A stretch of DNA of 64,000 nucleotides from UA16 sp905478895 (GTDB taxonomy: Bacteria > Bacteroidota > Bacteroidia > Flavobacteriales_D > Sanyastnellaceae). Positions within the stretch are counted from its first letter, which is position 1; each line of letters starts with the position of its first letter. The position numbers and the translations under genes are program-made. The stretch lies in assembly GCA_943788495.1 (NCBI GenBank), contig CALSQO010000001.1:1566787-1630786 (forward strand), given 5' to 3'. This document shows positions 29,192-37,004 of this stretch, piece by piece. Under the pieces are notes generated by a model, which saw nothing but the letters and a program-made list of their open reading frames with translations, ran no database searches and was not told the origin of the DNA.

Positions 29192-30171
29192 ATCGACTGC
29201 TTCGCCCCATCGCAACGTCTTTCATTGCCGCATTCATTGTTCTTACAAGTTGCGTGGAACGAGAACTCCCCATCCCGGCACGCACGCCGGGATCAGTCAA
29301 TCTGATTGAGGCGAATGTCGGAGTTGATTATGAGACACAATTGTTTTTCAGCTTGAAGGAAAACCGCATTGAAGCTACCTGCCAACAGCGGGACTGGTGC
29401 ATCGCCTTGCGCGAAAATAGCGGCGCCACCGCGATGATGACCAATTCGGGACGCGCCATGAAAACATACCAGACCGAAGCGTCAGACTTTCACACTTCCA
29501 TTAATTTCGATGCGTTGGAAGAGGAGAAGTGGGAAGTGATGGACCCCGCAGGAATGGTGGGTGATTACTACGTGGGCCTCGAACTGGTCGCAAATGAATT
29601 GACACTCGTCGACCTGGGGTTGGACGAAGAAAACGAACCCCTCGGCATTGCGCGCGTGGGATTGATTGGTTTGGATGACACCGGTTGGCTTTTGCAAATT
29701 GCGGATGCGGAAGGCCTCAACACAGACACGGTGTCTGTGCCAAAGCTCGATGGCTGCGAGTGGCACCAGGTGAGTTTACTCAATTCTTCTGCTCATCAAG
29801 TCGAACCCCCGGCATCGGCGTGGGAAGTATGCATCACGCAATACATGGAATTGTTGGACGGCGAAATCCCCTACCTCGTGGTCGGCTTGTTGACTCCCAC
29901 GGACCGCGTTCAAGTTTACGAGACTCGCGAAGTAGATTGGGAAACATGGAAAACCAACAGCTGGGATGAGCTGGAATTCAGCACTGCATGGAATGCCATT
30001 GGATACGACTGGAAGATTTTTGATCTCAGCACCAGCGCGTACACGGTTGATTACGACAAATTGTATTGCGTCCGGACGGAGGAAGGGCGGGAATTCTTAT
30101 TGCGCATGCTGGACTTTTACGATGCGAATGGAAACACCGGCAACGTAACGTTTGAAGTACTGGAGCGCTGA
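29188..30171 (+). CDS. HmuY-like lipoprotein
   Basis: 327 residues from ATG 29188, overlapping the receptor stop; the longer frame from 29134 lies inside the receptor. Lipobox LTSC near residue 22. HmuY pattern: DYETQLFFSLKENRIEATCQQRDWCIALRENS, then AIGYDWKIFDLSTSAYTVDYDKLYCVRTEEGREFLLRMLDFYDANGNTGNVTFEVLE. Probably the outer-membrane-anchored partner of the receptor, while the first HmuY-like protein is a T9SS substrate, so the locus has two different display routes for the same fold. Four bases separate its end from the convergent queE. Confidence 0.8.
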   Translation: MNRLLRPIATSFIAAFIVLTSCVERELPIPARTPGSVNLIEANVGVDYETQLFFSLKENRIEATCQQRDWCIALRENSGATAMMTNSGRAMKTYQTEASDFHTSINFDALEEEKWEVMDPAGMVGDYYVGLELVANELTLVDLGLDEENEPLGIARVGLIGLDDTGWLLQIADAEGLNTDTVSVPKLDGCEWHQVSLLNSSAHQVEPPASAWEVCITQYMELLDGEIPYLVVGLLTPTDRVQVYETREVDWETWKTNSWDELEFSTAWNAIGYDWKIFDLSTSAYTVDYDKLYCVRTEEGREFLLRMLDFYDANGNTGNVTFEVLER

Positions 30172-30174
30172 GGC

Positions 30175-30789
30175 TCAGGGAAGTCCCAAGTACTTATGCG
30201 TCTGGAGTGAGATGCGCCAGCGCGGCTGGACCTGGAGGTGCTTCATGATGTAGGGAAGAACCTTTTCCCGTCGGTCCCACTCGGGTTGAAAAAACAACTC
30301 CGTGCTTTCGGAAACTTTTTCAGCATGTCGCTCTCCCCATGTGATGTCATGGCGATTCACCACCACAACCTTCAACTCATCAACATGTGCATAAGCGTCC
30401 TCTCTTGCTGCTTTGAAGCGTTTTGGCGAAAGTGTTACCCAATCCCATTCCCCAGACATCTTGTGCGCACCTGATGTTTCGATGTGGGTTTTCAGACCTG
30501 CATCCCGCAGCCCCTTCGTCAAAGGACCGAGGTCATGCATCGCTGGCTCACCTCCGGTTACCACACAAATTGGCGCACCTGAATCCACGGCCTGCTTCAC
30601 CAATGCACCACAGCTCACTTTGGGATGGGCCTCCACGTCCCAGCTTTCTTTCACATCGCACCAGGCGCATCCGACATCGCATCCACCCAAGCGTATGAAC
30701 CAGGCACTTTTTCCCGTGTGGGCGCCTTCTCCTTGAACGGTGAGGAATTGTTCCATCACCGGGTACTTATGTTCAGACCAATTTGCCAT
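30175..30789 (-). CDS. queE: 7-carboxy-7-deazaguanine synthase
   Basis: 204 residues from ATG 30789. Radical SAM enzyme of queuosine and 7-deazapurine synthesis that turns 6-carboxytetrahydropterin into 7-carboxy-7-deazaguanine. Visible: FLTVQGEGAHTG, the CX3CX2C cluster motif (Cys 37, 41, 44 in CDVGCAWC), VTGGEP and SPKRFK. Start chosen at MANWSEH because further upstream the frame lies inside rimO; the two genes overlap by 17 bases. Length is normal for the short QueE form of Bacteroidota. Confidence 0.92.
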   Translation of the reverse strand: MANWSEHKYPVMEQFLTVQGEGAHTGKSAWFIRLGGCDVGCAWCDVKESWDVEAHPKVSCGALVKQAVDSGAPICVVTGGEPAMHDLGPLTKGLRDAGLKTHIETSGAHKMSGEWDWVTLSPKRFKAAREDAYAHVDELKVVVVNRHDITWGERHAEKVSESTELFFQPEWDRREKVLPYIMKHLQVQPRWRISLQTHKYLGLP

Positions 30790-32086
30790 GCAAATCAAAC
30801 TCCGTTGCTGATTCAATTTCCACTTCTGCAAAATCCCCCATGCGGAGATGCACGTCACCTGGAACGGTAATGCGTACTTCATTATCCACATCCGGAGAAT
30901 CCCATTCGGTTCGTCCAATCCAAATGCCGTCCTCCGTGCGATCTACCAATGCGCGCTGACGGGTGCCGACAAATTTTTGATTGAGCTCATACGAGATGCC
31001 CGCTTGCTGTTCCATGATGGCTTCCACGCGTTTGCGCTTCACCTCCTCGGGAACATCGTCGTCGAGTTTAAAGGCGTGCGTGTTTTCTTCATGCGAATAC
31101 GTAAAACAACCGACGCGTTCGAAACGCATTCTCGCTGTCCATTCTAGCATATCCTGGTGGTGCGCTTCGGTCTCTCCCGGAAAACCACAAATCAAAGTGG
31201 TCCGCAGCGCAATTTCAGGAACGCGATTTCGGATATCACCAATCAAGCGATCCATCTTTTCTTGGGTAATCCCTCTCCGCATGCTTTTCAAGATATCATC
31301 CGAGGCATGTTGCAAGGGCATATCGAGGTAATTGCATACATTCGAACGTTCCGCCATTGCATCCAAAACGTCCATCGGAAATCCCGTTGGAAAGGCATAA
31401 TGCAAACGAATCCAATCGATGCCATCGACATCGCTGAGCCGACGAACCAATTCCGCAAGTTTTCGCTCACGATAAATGTCCAAACCGTAGTAGGTCAAAT
31501 CTTGAGCGATCAGGATCAATTCCCTTACCCCATTGGCGGCGAGACTCTCCGCCTGCCTCACCAAGTCCTCCATCGGCGTTGACACGTGCTTGCCGCGCAT
31601 CAAAGGGATCGCGCAAAATGCACACGGACGATCGCATCCTTCTGCGATCTTCAAGTAAGCGTAGTGCGCCGGAGTTGTGAGCAATCGCTCACCCACCAAC
31701 TCGCGCTTGTAATCGGCCTTCAACGTCTTGAGCAAACGTGGCAAATCGCGGGTTCCAAACCAAGCATCCACTTCTGGAATTCCATCTTTCAATTCGTCTT
31801 TGTAACGCTCCGAGAGGCAGCCGGTTACATAGACCCGATCGACCAACCCCTCTTCTTTCGCTTCTGAAAAACGAATGATGGTATCGATGCTTTCTTGCTT
31901 GGCACTTTCAATGAATCCGCAGGTATTGATGATCACTATTCCAGCATCACCTGATTTGGACTCATGTTCAACATCGTACGAATTGGCCCGTAGTTGGCCC
32001 ATCAACACTTCCGAATCGAAAACGTTTTTGGCGCAGCCCAAGGTCACTACATTGACTTTGCGCGGCTGGGTAGTTCTTGTTCTCAT
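30773..32086 (-). CDS. rimO: ribosomal protein S12 methylthiotransferase RimO
   Basis: 437 residues. Adds a methylthio group to the conserved Asp of ribosomal protein S12. The N-terminal UPF0004 domain has its three Cys (LGCAKN, NTCGF, TGCLS), the radical SAM domain has GCDRPCAFCAIP, and a C-terminal TRAM-like domain follows (RALVDRTEDGIWIGRTEWDSPDVDN). Sits between ftsY and queE on the minus strand, 23 bases from ftsY, the usual Bacteroidota order ftsY-rimO. Confidence 0.95.
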   Translation of the reverse strand: MRTRTTQPRKVNVVTLGCAKNVFDSEVLMGQLRANSYDVEHESKSGDAGIVIINTCGFIESAKQESIDTIIRFSEAKEEGLVDRVYVTGCLSERYKDELKDGIPEVDAWFGTRDLPRLLKTLKADYKRELVGERLLTTPAHYAYLKIAEGCDRPCAFCAIPLMRGKHVSTPMEDLVRQAESLAANGVRELILIAQDLTYYGLDIYRERKLAELVRRLSDVDGIDWIRLHYAFPTGFPMDVLDAMAERSNVCNYLDMPLQHASDDILKSMRRGITQEKMDRLIGDIRNRVPEIALRTTLICGFPGETEAHHQDMLEWTARMRFERVGCFTYSHEENTHAFKLDDDVPEEVKRKRVEAIMEQQAGISYELNQKFVGTRQRALVDRTEDGIWIGRTEWDSPDVDNEVRITVPGDVHLRMGDFAEVEIESATEFDLHGKLV

Positions 32087-32109
32087 GGAGTTGGATCGTA
32101 GGTATAGAC

Positions 32110-33099
32110 TCAGGCAATGGTGGATTCATCCCAATTTTCAGGGAGAAGACTATCGATGAATTCAATGACGTCAAAATCTTGTAAATCTTCCATTTTTTCT
32201 CCAATTCCGATGAACCGCACAGGGATGCTCAGTTGGTCAGAGATGGCGAGCACTGCGCCTCCTTTCGCCGTGCCGTCCAATTTGGTCAACACCAGACCCG
32301 AGACTTCAGTGGCCGCCATGAACTGCTTGGCCTGTTCGACCGCATTCTGACCGGTTGAACCATCCAAAACAAGCAATACTTCGTGGGGAGCACCTGGGAC
32401 AATTTTGTCCATTACGCGCTTAATCTTAGTCAACTCCTCCATCAGCCCCTTTTTGTTGTGGAGGCGACCTGCCGTGTCCACAATCACCACTTCAGCATCG
32501 CGCGCAACAGCAGCTTCCAAGGCATCAAAGGCTACCGAAGCAGGATCAGCACCCATGTGTTGGGCAATGATTTCCACTCCTGCCCGCTCTGACCAAATTT
32601 TCAATTGATCGATGGCCGCAGCACGAAAGGTGTCCGATGCCCCGAGAAGGACTTTTTTCCCTTCATTCTTGTACCGCCAAGCCAACTTCCCAATGGATGT
32701 GGTTTTGCCCACGCCATTCACGCCAACCACCATGATCACTTTCGGTCCCTGGCTCGAATCTAGAATGTGTTTATCAAAATCATCCAGTGTGCGCGTTCCG
32801 GAATCGGAAAAAAGGCCTGCAATTTCCTCTCGCAGCATCTCGTACAATTCCTGCACTTCCATATATGCCTCGAAACGCGCCCGTTTCCTCAGGCGATCTA
32901 GGATTTTATTGGCGGTATCAACCCCAACATCTGCCGTAATCAGCGCCTCTTCCAAATCATCCATCAACTCCTCATCCACCTTTCGGCGGCCAGTAAACAC
33001 CTTGGCGAGTCGTTGAAAAACATTCGTTCGGGTTTTTTCAAGGCCCGAATCGAGGCTTTCCTTCTTCTTTCCTGAAAAAATGCGTTTGAAAAAACTCAT
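32110..33099 (-). CDS. ftsY: signal recognition particle receptor FtsY
   Basis: 329 residues. SRP GTPase that targets ribosomes with nascent membrane proteins to the translocon. NG domain: four-helix N region (EEALITADVGVDTANKILDRL), G1 VGVNGVGKTTSIGKLA, DTFRAAAIDQL, G3 VDTAGRLHNKKGLMEEL, G4 LTKLDGTAKGG. The acidic A domain is almost absent (about 25 basic residues at the N-terminus), as usual in Bacteroidota. A terminator separates it from the DUF4295 gene upstream. Confidence 0.96.
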   Translation of the reverse strand: MSFFKRIFSGKKKESLDSGLEKTRTNVFQRLAKVFTGRRKVDEELMDDLEEALITADVGVDTANKILDRLRKRARFEAYMEVQELYEMLREEIAGLFSDSGTRTLDDFDKHILDSSQGPKVIMVVGVNGVGKTTSIGKLAWRYKNEGKKVLLGASDTFRAAAIDQLKIWSERAGVEIIAQHMGADPASVAFDALEAAVARDAEVVIVDTAGRLHNKKGLMEELTKIKRVMDKIVPGAPHEVLLVLDGSTGQNAVEQAKQFMAATEVSGLVLTKLDGTAKGGAVLAISDQLSIPVRFIGIGEKMEDLQDFDVIEFIDSLLPENWDESTIA

Positions 33100-33130
33100 G
33101 AGGGGATTGTGAATTGGGGGCTTTTAGGAC

Positions 33131-33164
33131 AAAAAGGGCCGGCACTTTGGCAAGTGCGGCCCTT
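33131..33164 (-). terminator. terminator of rpmG-DUF4295
   Basis: GC-rich stem (AAGGGCC.GCACTT paired with AAGTGC.GGCCCTT, one bulged G) with a 4-base loop, followed on the minus strand by five T residues. Lies between DUF4295 and ftsY. Confidence 0.75.
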
Positions 33165-33195
33165 CTTCAAAGTGGTGTTCAACTGACCTATTCGC

Positions 33196-33351
33196 TCAGT
33201 CGCGGCCGAGCCATTCCTTGACATCGTCATTGTGGACGATCTCTTCACGGAAAGTGTAAGCCCCTGATTTCGCGCTTTTGATCATCTTGATGACCTTCGT
33301 GTGTTGCTTTCCGCCGCCGGACTGCAAGGATGCTACTGTTTTCTTTGCCAT
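33196..33351 (-). CDS. DUF4295 small protein
   Basis: 51 residues beginning MAKKTVASLQSGGGKQHTK and ending DVKEWLGRD. This tiny basic protein follows rpmG in Bacteroidota and is taken to be ribosome-associated, though not shown. It is too short for most ORF lists. Eight bases separate it from the rpmG stop. Confidence 0.88.
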   Translation of the reverse strand: MAKKTVASLQSGGGKQHTKVIKMIKSAKSGAYTFREEIVHNDDVKEWLGRD

Positions 33352-33359
33352 GACTCAGT

Positions 33360-33542
33360 TTATTTTATCTCTTTGTGCAGGGTCATCTTCCGAAGTACAG
33401 GATTGTACTTCTTCAATTCAATGCGATCCGGAGAGTTCTTTCGGTTCTTGGTCGTAATGTATCGTGACGTTCCTGGCTTGCCAGAGTCTTTATGCTCTGT
33501 GCATTCGAGGATCACTTGTACGCGGTTGCCTTTCTTGGCCAT
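33360..33542 (-). CDS. rpmG: 50S ribosomal protein L33
   Basis: 60 residues: MAKKGNRVQVILECTEHK, then GTSRYITTKNRKNSPDRIELKKYNP, the bL33 family. Only one Cys is left of the zinc-ribbon Cys, so this is the zinc-free type. rpmB (L28), which commonly precedes rpmG in Bacteroidota, is not here; the upstream sequence is a promoter and the divergent ftsK. Confidence 0.96.
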   Translation of the reverse strand: MAKKGNRVQVILECTEHKDSGKPGTSRYITTKNRKNSPDRIELKKYNPVLRKMTLHKEIK

Positions 33543-33560
33543 CTGTCAAAAATTGGAGTG

Positions 33561-33590
33561 CAAATATAGCGAATCATTGTGACCTAACAA
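33561..33590 (-). promoter_or_regulatory. promoter of rpmG-DUF4295
   Basis: Minus strand: TTG (33590-33588), exactly 19 bases, TATATTTG (33568-33561). A full match to the Bacteroidota -33/-7 consensus; the start codon is 19 bases downstream. Confidence 0.8.
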
Positions 33591-33683
33591 GGCCTTATCG
33601 CAAATCCAACATTTCAACGTGGATAAGCCGCTGATGCAGGCGGTTTTGCAGGGGCTTCCTCCTCTTAAGTTTATGCTTTCGCA

Positions 33684-34742
33684 ATGGCCATCCGTAAAAA
33701 TACCAAAAGCAGCAAGCCTGCACCCGCTCGCAACCGAAAAAAAGGCGCAGCCGAGGCTGAAAAGAAAAACAGCAAGAAGACGCCCCGAACGAAGGCAGCC
33801 CCCGGAAAGCTTCGTGTTTGGTTCGCTGCGTTTCAAGAACGGTGCCGTAATCCCCGGCTGCAAGCGGCAGTCGGCGTTTCAATGCTCGTGGCAGGAATTT
33901 ACATGGGTTGCGCGCTCGTTTCGGGACTTTTTACGGGGTCGGCTGACTACGCAATTGTACTAGAGGGCCTGAACGACACGGCCCAAACCGATCGGGAACC
34001 CTATCAAAATTGGCTGGGTGGCTCAGGCGCTTTCCTGGCTTTTTGGCTTGGACGCCAGGGCCTTGGGCTGGGCGCCCTCTCCCTGCCTGTTCTTTTCATC
34101 TTCTGGTCTTGGCCGATGATCACGCAACGAAAATCAAGTGGAAATGGCAAAACGATCCGCTGGGCTCTTTTATGGACCGTAATCAGTCCCTGGTTCGCCG
34201 GCTATATCGCATCCATTTTGGGGAAATGGGGAATGCCTGCCTGGGACCACTGGATTGGAACAGCCGGGCACTTTCTGACGGAGAACGCTTTGATTTATTT
34301 GGGTACGCTTGGCAATGGCCTCGTCTTTGGCGGCATCATTCTGGCCATCACCGCGTATTACTTCCAACCTCAGCTGAATCAGCTTTCGGGATTTTCATTG
34401 GCGAATATTGCCCAATGGTTTTCATCCGATGATGCCGAGGCGAGTGCTTGGAACAGCCGGAATGCTGCGGAGGACGAATCTGATTCCAACACGGACAATG
34501 ATGAACCGCTGAACGAAAGCGAACCCTCAGACCTGCCGTGGGAACAAGAAGACCTCAGCACGCCAGCTTCAAGCGCCGTAACGGAGGAACCGGTTCTTCT
34601 CGAAGAAGATGACGATACGGAAGCAACATTGGATGAGCTGCTGACCGAATTGGAGGGCAACACCGCGCCAGAGACAAGCCTCGTTACCGCCCGTTACGCC
34701 CACTCCACCGAAACACAACAAAGGCGAAAAAGACGACGATGA
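33684..34742 (+). CDS. ftsK: FtsK N-terminal membrane part (apparent frameshift separates it from the motor)
   Basis: Basic N-terminus (KNTKSSKPAPARNRKKGAA), then four to five membrane helices (about 60-85, 115-145, 155-180, 200-225) and an acidic linker, the layout of the FtsK membrane domain that anchors at the division septum. The frame should continue into the motor. Near base 34676 it leaves the natural linker for rare-codon sequence (QQRRKRRR) and stops at 34742. In the +1 frame the linker reads SLPPVTPTPPKHNKGEKDDDD and joins the motor directly. One extra C near 34676 explains it. FtsK is normally essential, so sequence error is likely. Confidence 0.85.
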   Translation: MAIRKNTKSSKPAPARNRKKGAAEAEKKNSKKTPRTKAAPGKLRVWFAAFQERCRNPRLQAAVGVSMLVAGIYMGCALVSGLFTGSADYAIVLEGLNDTAQTDREPYQNWLGGSGAFLAFWLGRQGLGLGALSLPVLFIFWSWPMITQRKSSGNGKTIRWALLWTVISPWFAGYIASILGKWGMPAWDHWIGTAGHFLTENALIYLGTLGNGLVFGGIILAITAYYFQPQLNQLSGFSLANIAQWFSSDDAEASAWNSRNAAEDESDSNTDNDEPLNESEPSDLPWEQEDLSTPASSAVTEEPVLLEEDDDTEATLDELLTELEGNTAPETSLVTARYAHSTETQQRRKRRR

Positions 34743-34743
34743 T

Positions 34744-36330
34744 GTGGCGTTCGAAGTAAAAGTAGCATCGGATGAGGCGCAATTGTCCGATGATGAAATA
34801 GACCAAAAAGTGCAAGACTTCGGGGAATACGACCCCACCTTGGATTTGAGCCGTTTCGAGTTGCCCAACTTGGATCTTTTGGTTTCGCATGGCAGCGGCA
34901 AGGTCCAAGTCAGTGAAGAGGAACTGGAAGACAACAAAACCAGAATCATCCAAACGTTGCGGAATTTCAGCATTGAAGTTTCGAGCATCTCAGCAGAAGT
35001 GGGTCCTACGGTTACCCTCTATGAAATCGTACCTGCGCCGGGCATTCGAATTTCCAAGATCAAAAACCTCGAAGATGACATTGCTTTGAGTTTAGCGGCA
35101 TTGGGCATTCGAATCATTGCCCCCATCCCAGGACGAGGAACCATCGGGATTGAAGTACCCAATTCCAATCCGGACATCGTCTCCATGCGCGCGCTGATTG
35201 CGTCCGATAAGTTTAACCAATCGAAAGCAGCTCTGCCCATTGCGATGGGAAAGACGATTTCCAACGAAACGTTTGTATTCGATTTGGCCAAAATGCCGCA
35301 CTTGCTCATGGCAGGTGCCACAGGCCAAGGAAAATCGGTTGGACTCAATGCGATGCTGGTGAGCCTGCTTTACCGCAAACACCCATCGCAACTGAAATTT
35401 GTTTTGGTGGATCCGAAAAAGGTGGAATTGACCCTGTTCAACCATATCGAACGGCACTACCTCGCGAAGCTGCCCGATTCTGAGGAGGCCATCATTACGG
35501 ATACGACCAAAGTTGTTGCGACCCTCAACTCGTTGTGCATTGAAATGGACCAACGCTACGACCTGCTCAAGGAGGCCCAATGCCGCAACCTCGCAGAGTA
35601 CAATGCCAAATTTGTCCGACGTAGGCTGAATCCCGAAGAAGGGCACCGGTACCTCCCGTACATTGTTTTGGTGGTGGACGAGTTTGCCGACTTGATCATG
35701 ACGGCTGGAAAGGAGGTCGAGACGCCCATTGCTCGTCTCGCTCAATTGGCGCGTGCCATTGGCATTCACCTGATTATCGCCACGCAGCGGCCTTCTGTGA
35801 ACATCATCACCGGAACCATTAAAGCCAATTTCCCAGCCCGCATCGCCTTCCGAGTCACCTCCAAAATTGACTCACGTACAATTTTAGATGCAGGCGGAGC
35901 GGATCAATTGATCGGCCGTGGTGACATGCTCATGAGCACAGGAAATGACTTGATTCGGATCCAATGCGGTTTTGTGGACACCCCCGAAGTCGAGGCAATC
36001 TGCGAATTCATCGGCAGCCAGCAGGGCTACCCCGATGCCTTCATCCTGCCAGAATACACGCCAGAAGGCAACAGCGAAAGCGGAAATTTGAGCGACGACG
36101 AGCGCGACAGCATGTTTGCCGATGCCGCCCGTGTAATTGTGATGCACCAGCAAGGGTCGACCTCCCTGCTGCAGCGGAAACTCAAAATTGGTTACAACCG
36201 TGCGGGCCGCATTATTGACCAACTAGAAGACGCGGGGATCATCGGTCCGTTCGAAGGGTCAAAAGCACGCAAAGTTCTCGTTCCGGATGAAATGAGTTTG
36301 GAACAGATGTTGCAGATAGGAGATGCATGA
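34744..36330 (+). CDS. ftsK: FtsK C-terminal DNA translocase motor and gamma domain
   Basis: DNA pump that clears chromosome dimers and the terminus at division. Alpha domain (RIIQTLRNFSIEVSSISAEVGPTVTLYEI), beta RecA-like domain with Walker A GATGQGKSVGLNA, Walker B YIVLVVDEFADLIM and ATQRPSVNIITGTIKANFPARIAFRV, then the gamma winged helix (TSLLQRKLKIGYNRAGRIIDQLEDAGIIGPFEGSKARKVL) that reads KOPS-type sequences. The nominal start at 34744 is an artefact of the frameshift: the true gene begins at 33684, giving a protein of about 882 residues. The stop overlaps the lolA start by ATGA. Confidence 0.93.
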   Translation: MAFEVKVASDEAQLSDDEIDQKVQDFGEYDPTLDLSRFELPNLDLLVSHGSGKVQVSEEELEDNKTRIIQTLRNFSIEVSSISAEVGPTVTLYEIVPAPGIRISKIKNLEDDIALSLAALGIRIIAPIPGRGTIGIEVPNSNPDIVSMRALIASDKFNQSKAALPIAMGKTISNETFVFDLAKMPHLLMAGATGQGKSVGLNAMLVSLLYRKHPSQLKFVLVDPKKVELTLFNHIERHYLAKLPDSEEAIITDTTKVVATLNSLCIEMDQRYDLLKEAQCRNLAEYNAKFVRRRLNPEEGHRYLPYIVLVVDEFADLIMTAGKEVETPIARLAQLARAIGIHLIIATQRPSVNIITGTIKANFPARIAFRVTSKIDSRTILDAGGADQLIGRGDMLMSTGNDLIRIQCGFVDTPEVEAICEFIGSQQGYPDAFILPEYTPEGNSESGNLSDDERDSMFADAARVIVMHQQGSTSLLQRKLKIGYNRAGRIIDQLEDAGIIGPFEGSKARKVLVPDEMSLEQMLQIGDA

Positions 36331-36998
36331 AGCATCTTCGCACTATGAAATTTTTGCCGTCCCTTTTGAGCGCACTCGCGCTGATTATGTTGAATTCCTC
36401 TCCGTTGTTCGCGCAAGGAGCGGAATCCATTCTGAATCAACTGAGCAATGAGGCAAAGGCATACGGCTCAATCGAAGCCACCTACACCTCCCACATGGTG
36501 GACAAAGTGAGCGACTTCGAAGCCCTACAGAATGGCAAGATTTTCATCGATGAAGAAAAGTATTACTTGGACCTCGGCGACTACACCATCATTTGCGATG
36601 GCACCACGATCTGGACATATGAAACGGCTGTGAACGATTGCTACGTAGACGACGCGGACGCAATGGCTGAAGAAGGCATGGATCCATCAAAGCTTTTCAC
36701 GCTTTGGGAGGATGATTTCAAAAATGAACTGAAAGGAGATGCGGAAATTGATGGCAGAAAGGTGACCCACGTGAACCTTTACCCGAATCAAGGGGATGAA
36801 AAGCCATTCCACACCATCCAACTATTCATTGATGAGGCCAACATGGAAATGGTCCGGGCCGTTGTAAAAGGACGCGAAGGAACCGATGTCACCTATGACG
36901 TGACGTCTTTCAAACCACGCGCTGCTGTCAGTGCGGACAAGTTCACATTTGATGCAGACCTTTTTCCAGGGGTGAGCATCATCGACAATCGGCTCTAA
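36327..36998 (+). CDS. lolA: LolA-like outer-membrane lipoprotein carrier
   Basis: 223 residues; signal peptide ends SPLFAQ, ATG at 36327 or 36345. Periplasmic half-barrel protein carrying lipoproteins to the outer membrane. Pattern: LNQLSNEAKAYGSIEATYTSHM, ALQNGKIFIDEEKYYLDLGDYTIICDGTTIWTY, DGRKVTHVNLYP and the closing VTSFKP/FTFDADLFPGV. The ftsK-lolA order is common in Bacteroidota and the genes overlap by ATGA. Confidence 0.88.
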   Translation: MKHLRTMKFLPSLLSALALIMLNSSPLFAQGAESILNQLSNEAKAYGSIEATYTSHMVDKVSDFEALQNGKIFIDEEKYYLDLGDYTIICDGTTIWTYETAVNDCYVDDADAMAEEGMDPSKLFTLWEDDFKNELKGDAEIDGRKVTHVNLYPNQGDEKPFHTIQLFIDEANMEMVRAVVKGREGTDVTYDVTSFKPRAAVSADKFTFDADLFPGVSIIDNRL

Positions 36999-37004
36999 GC
37001 GCGA

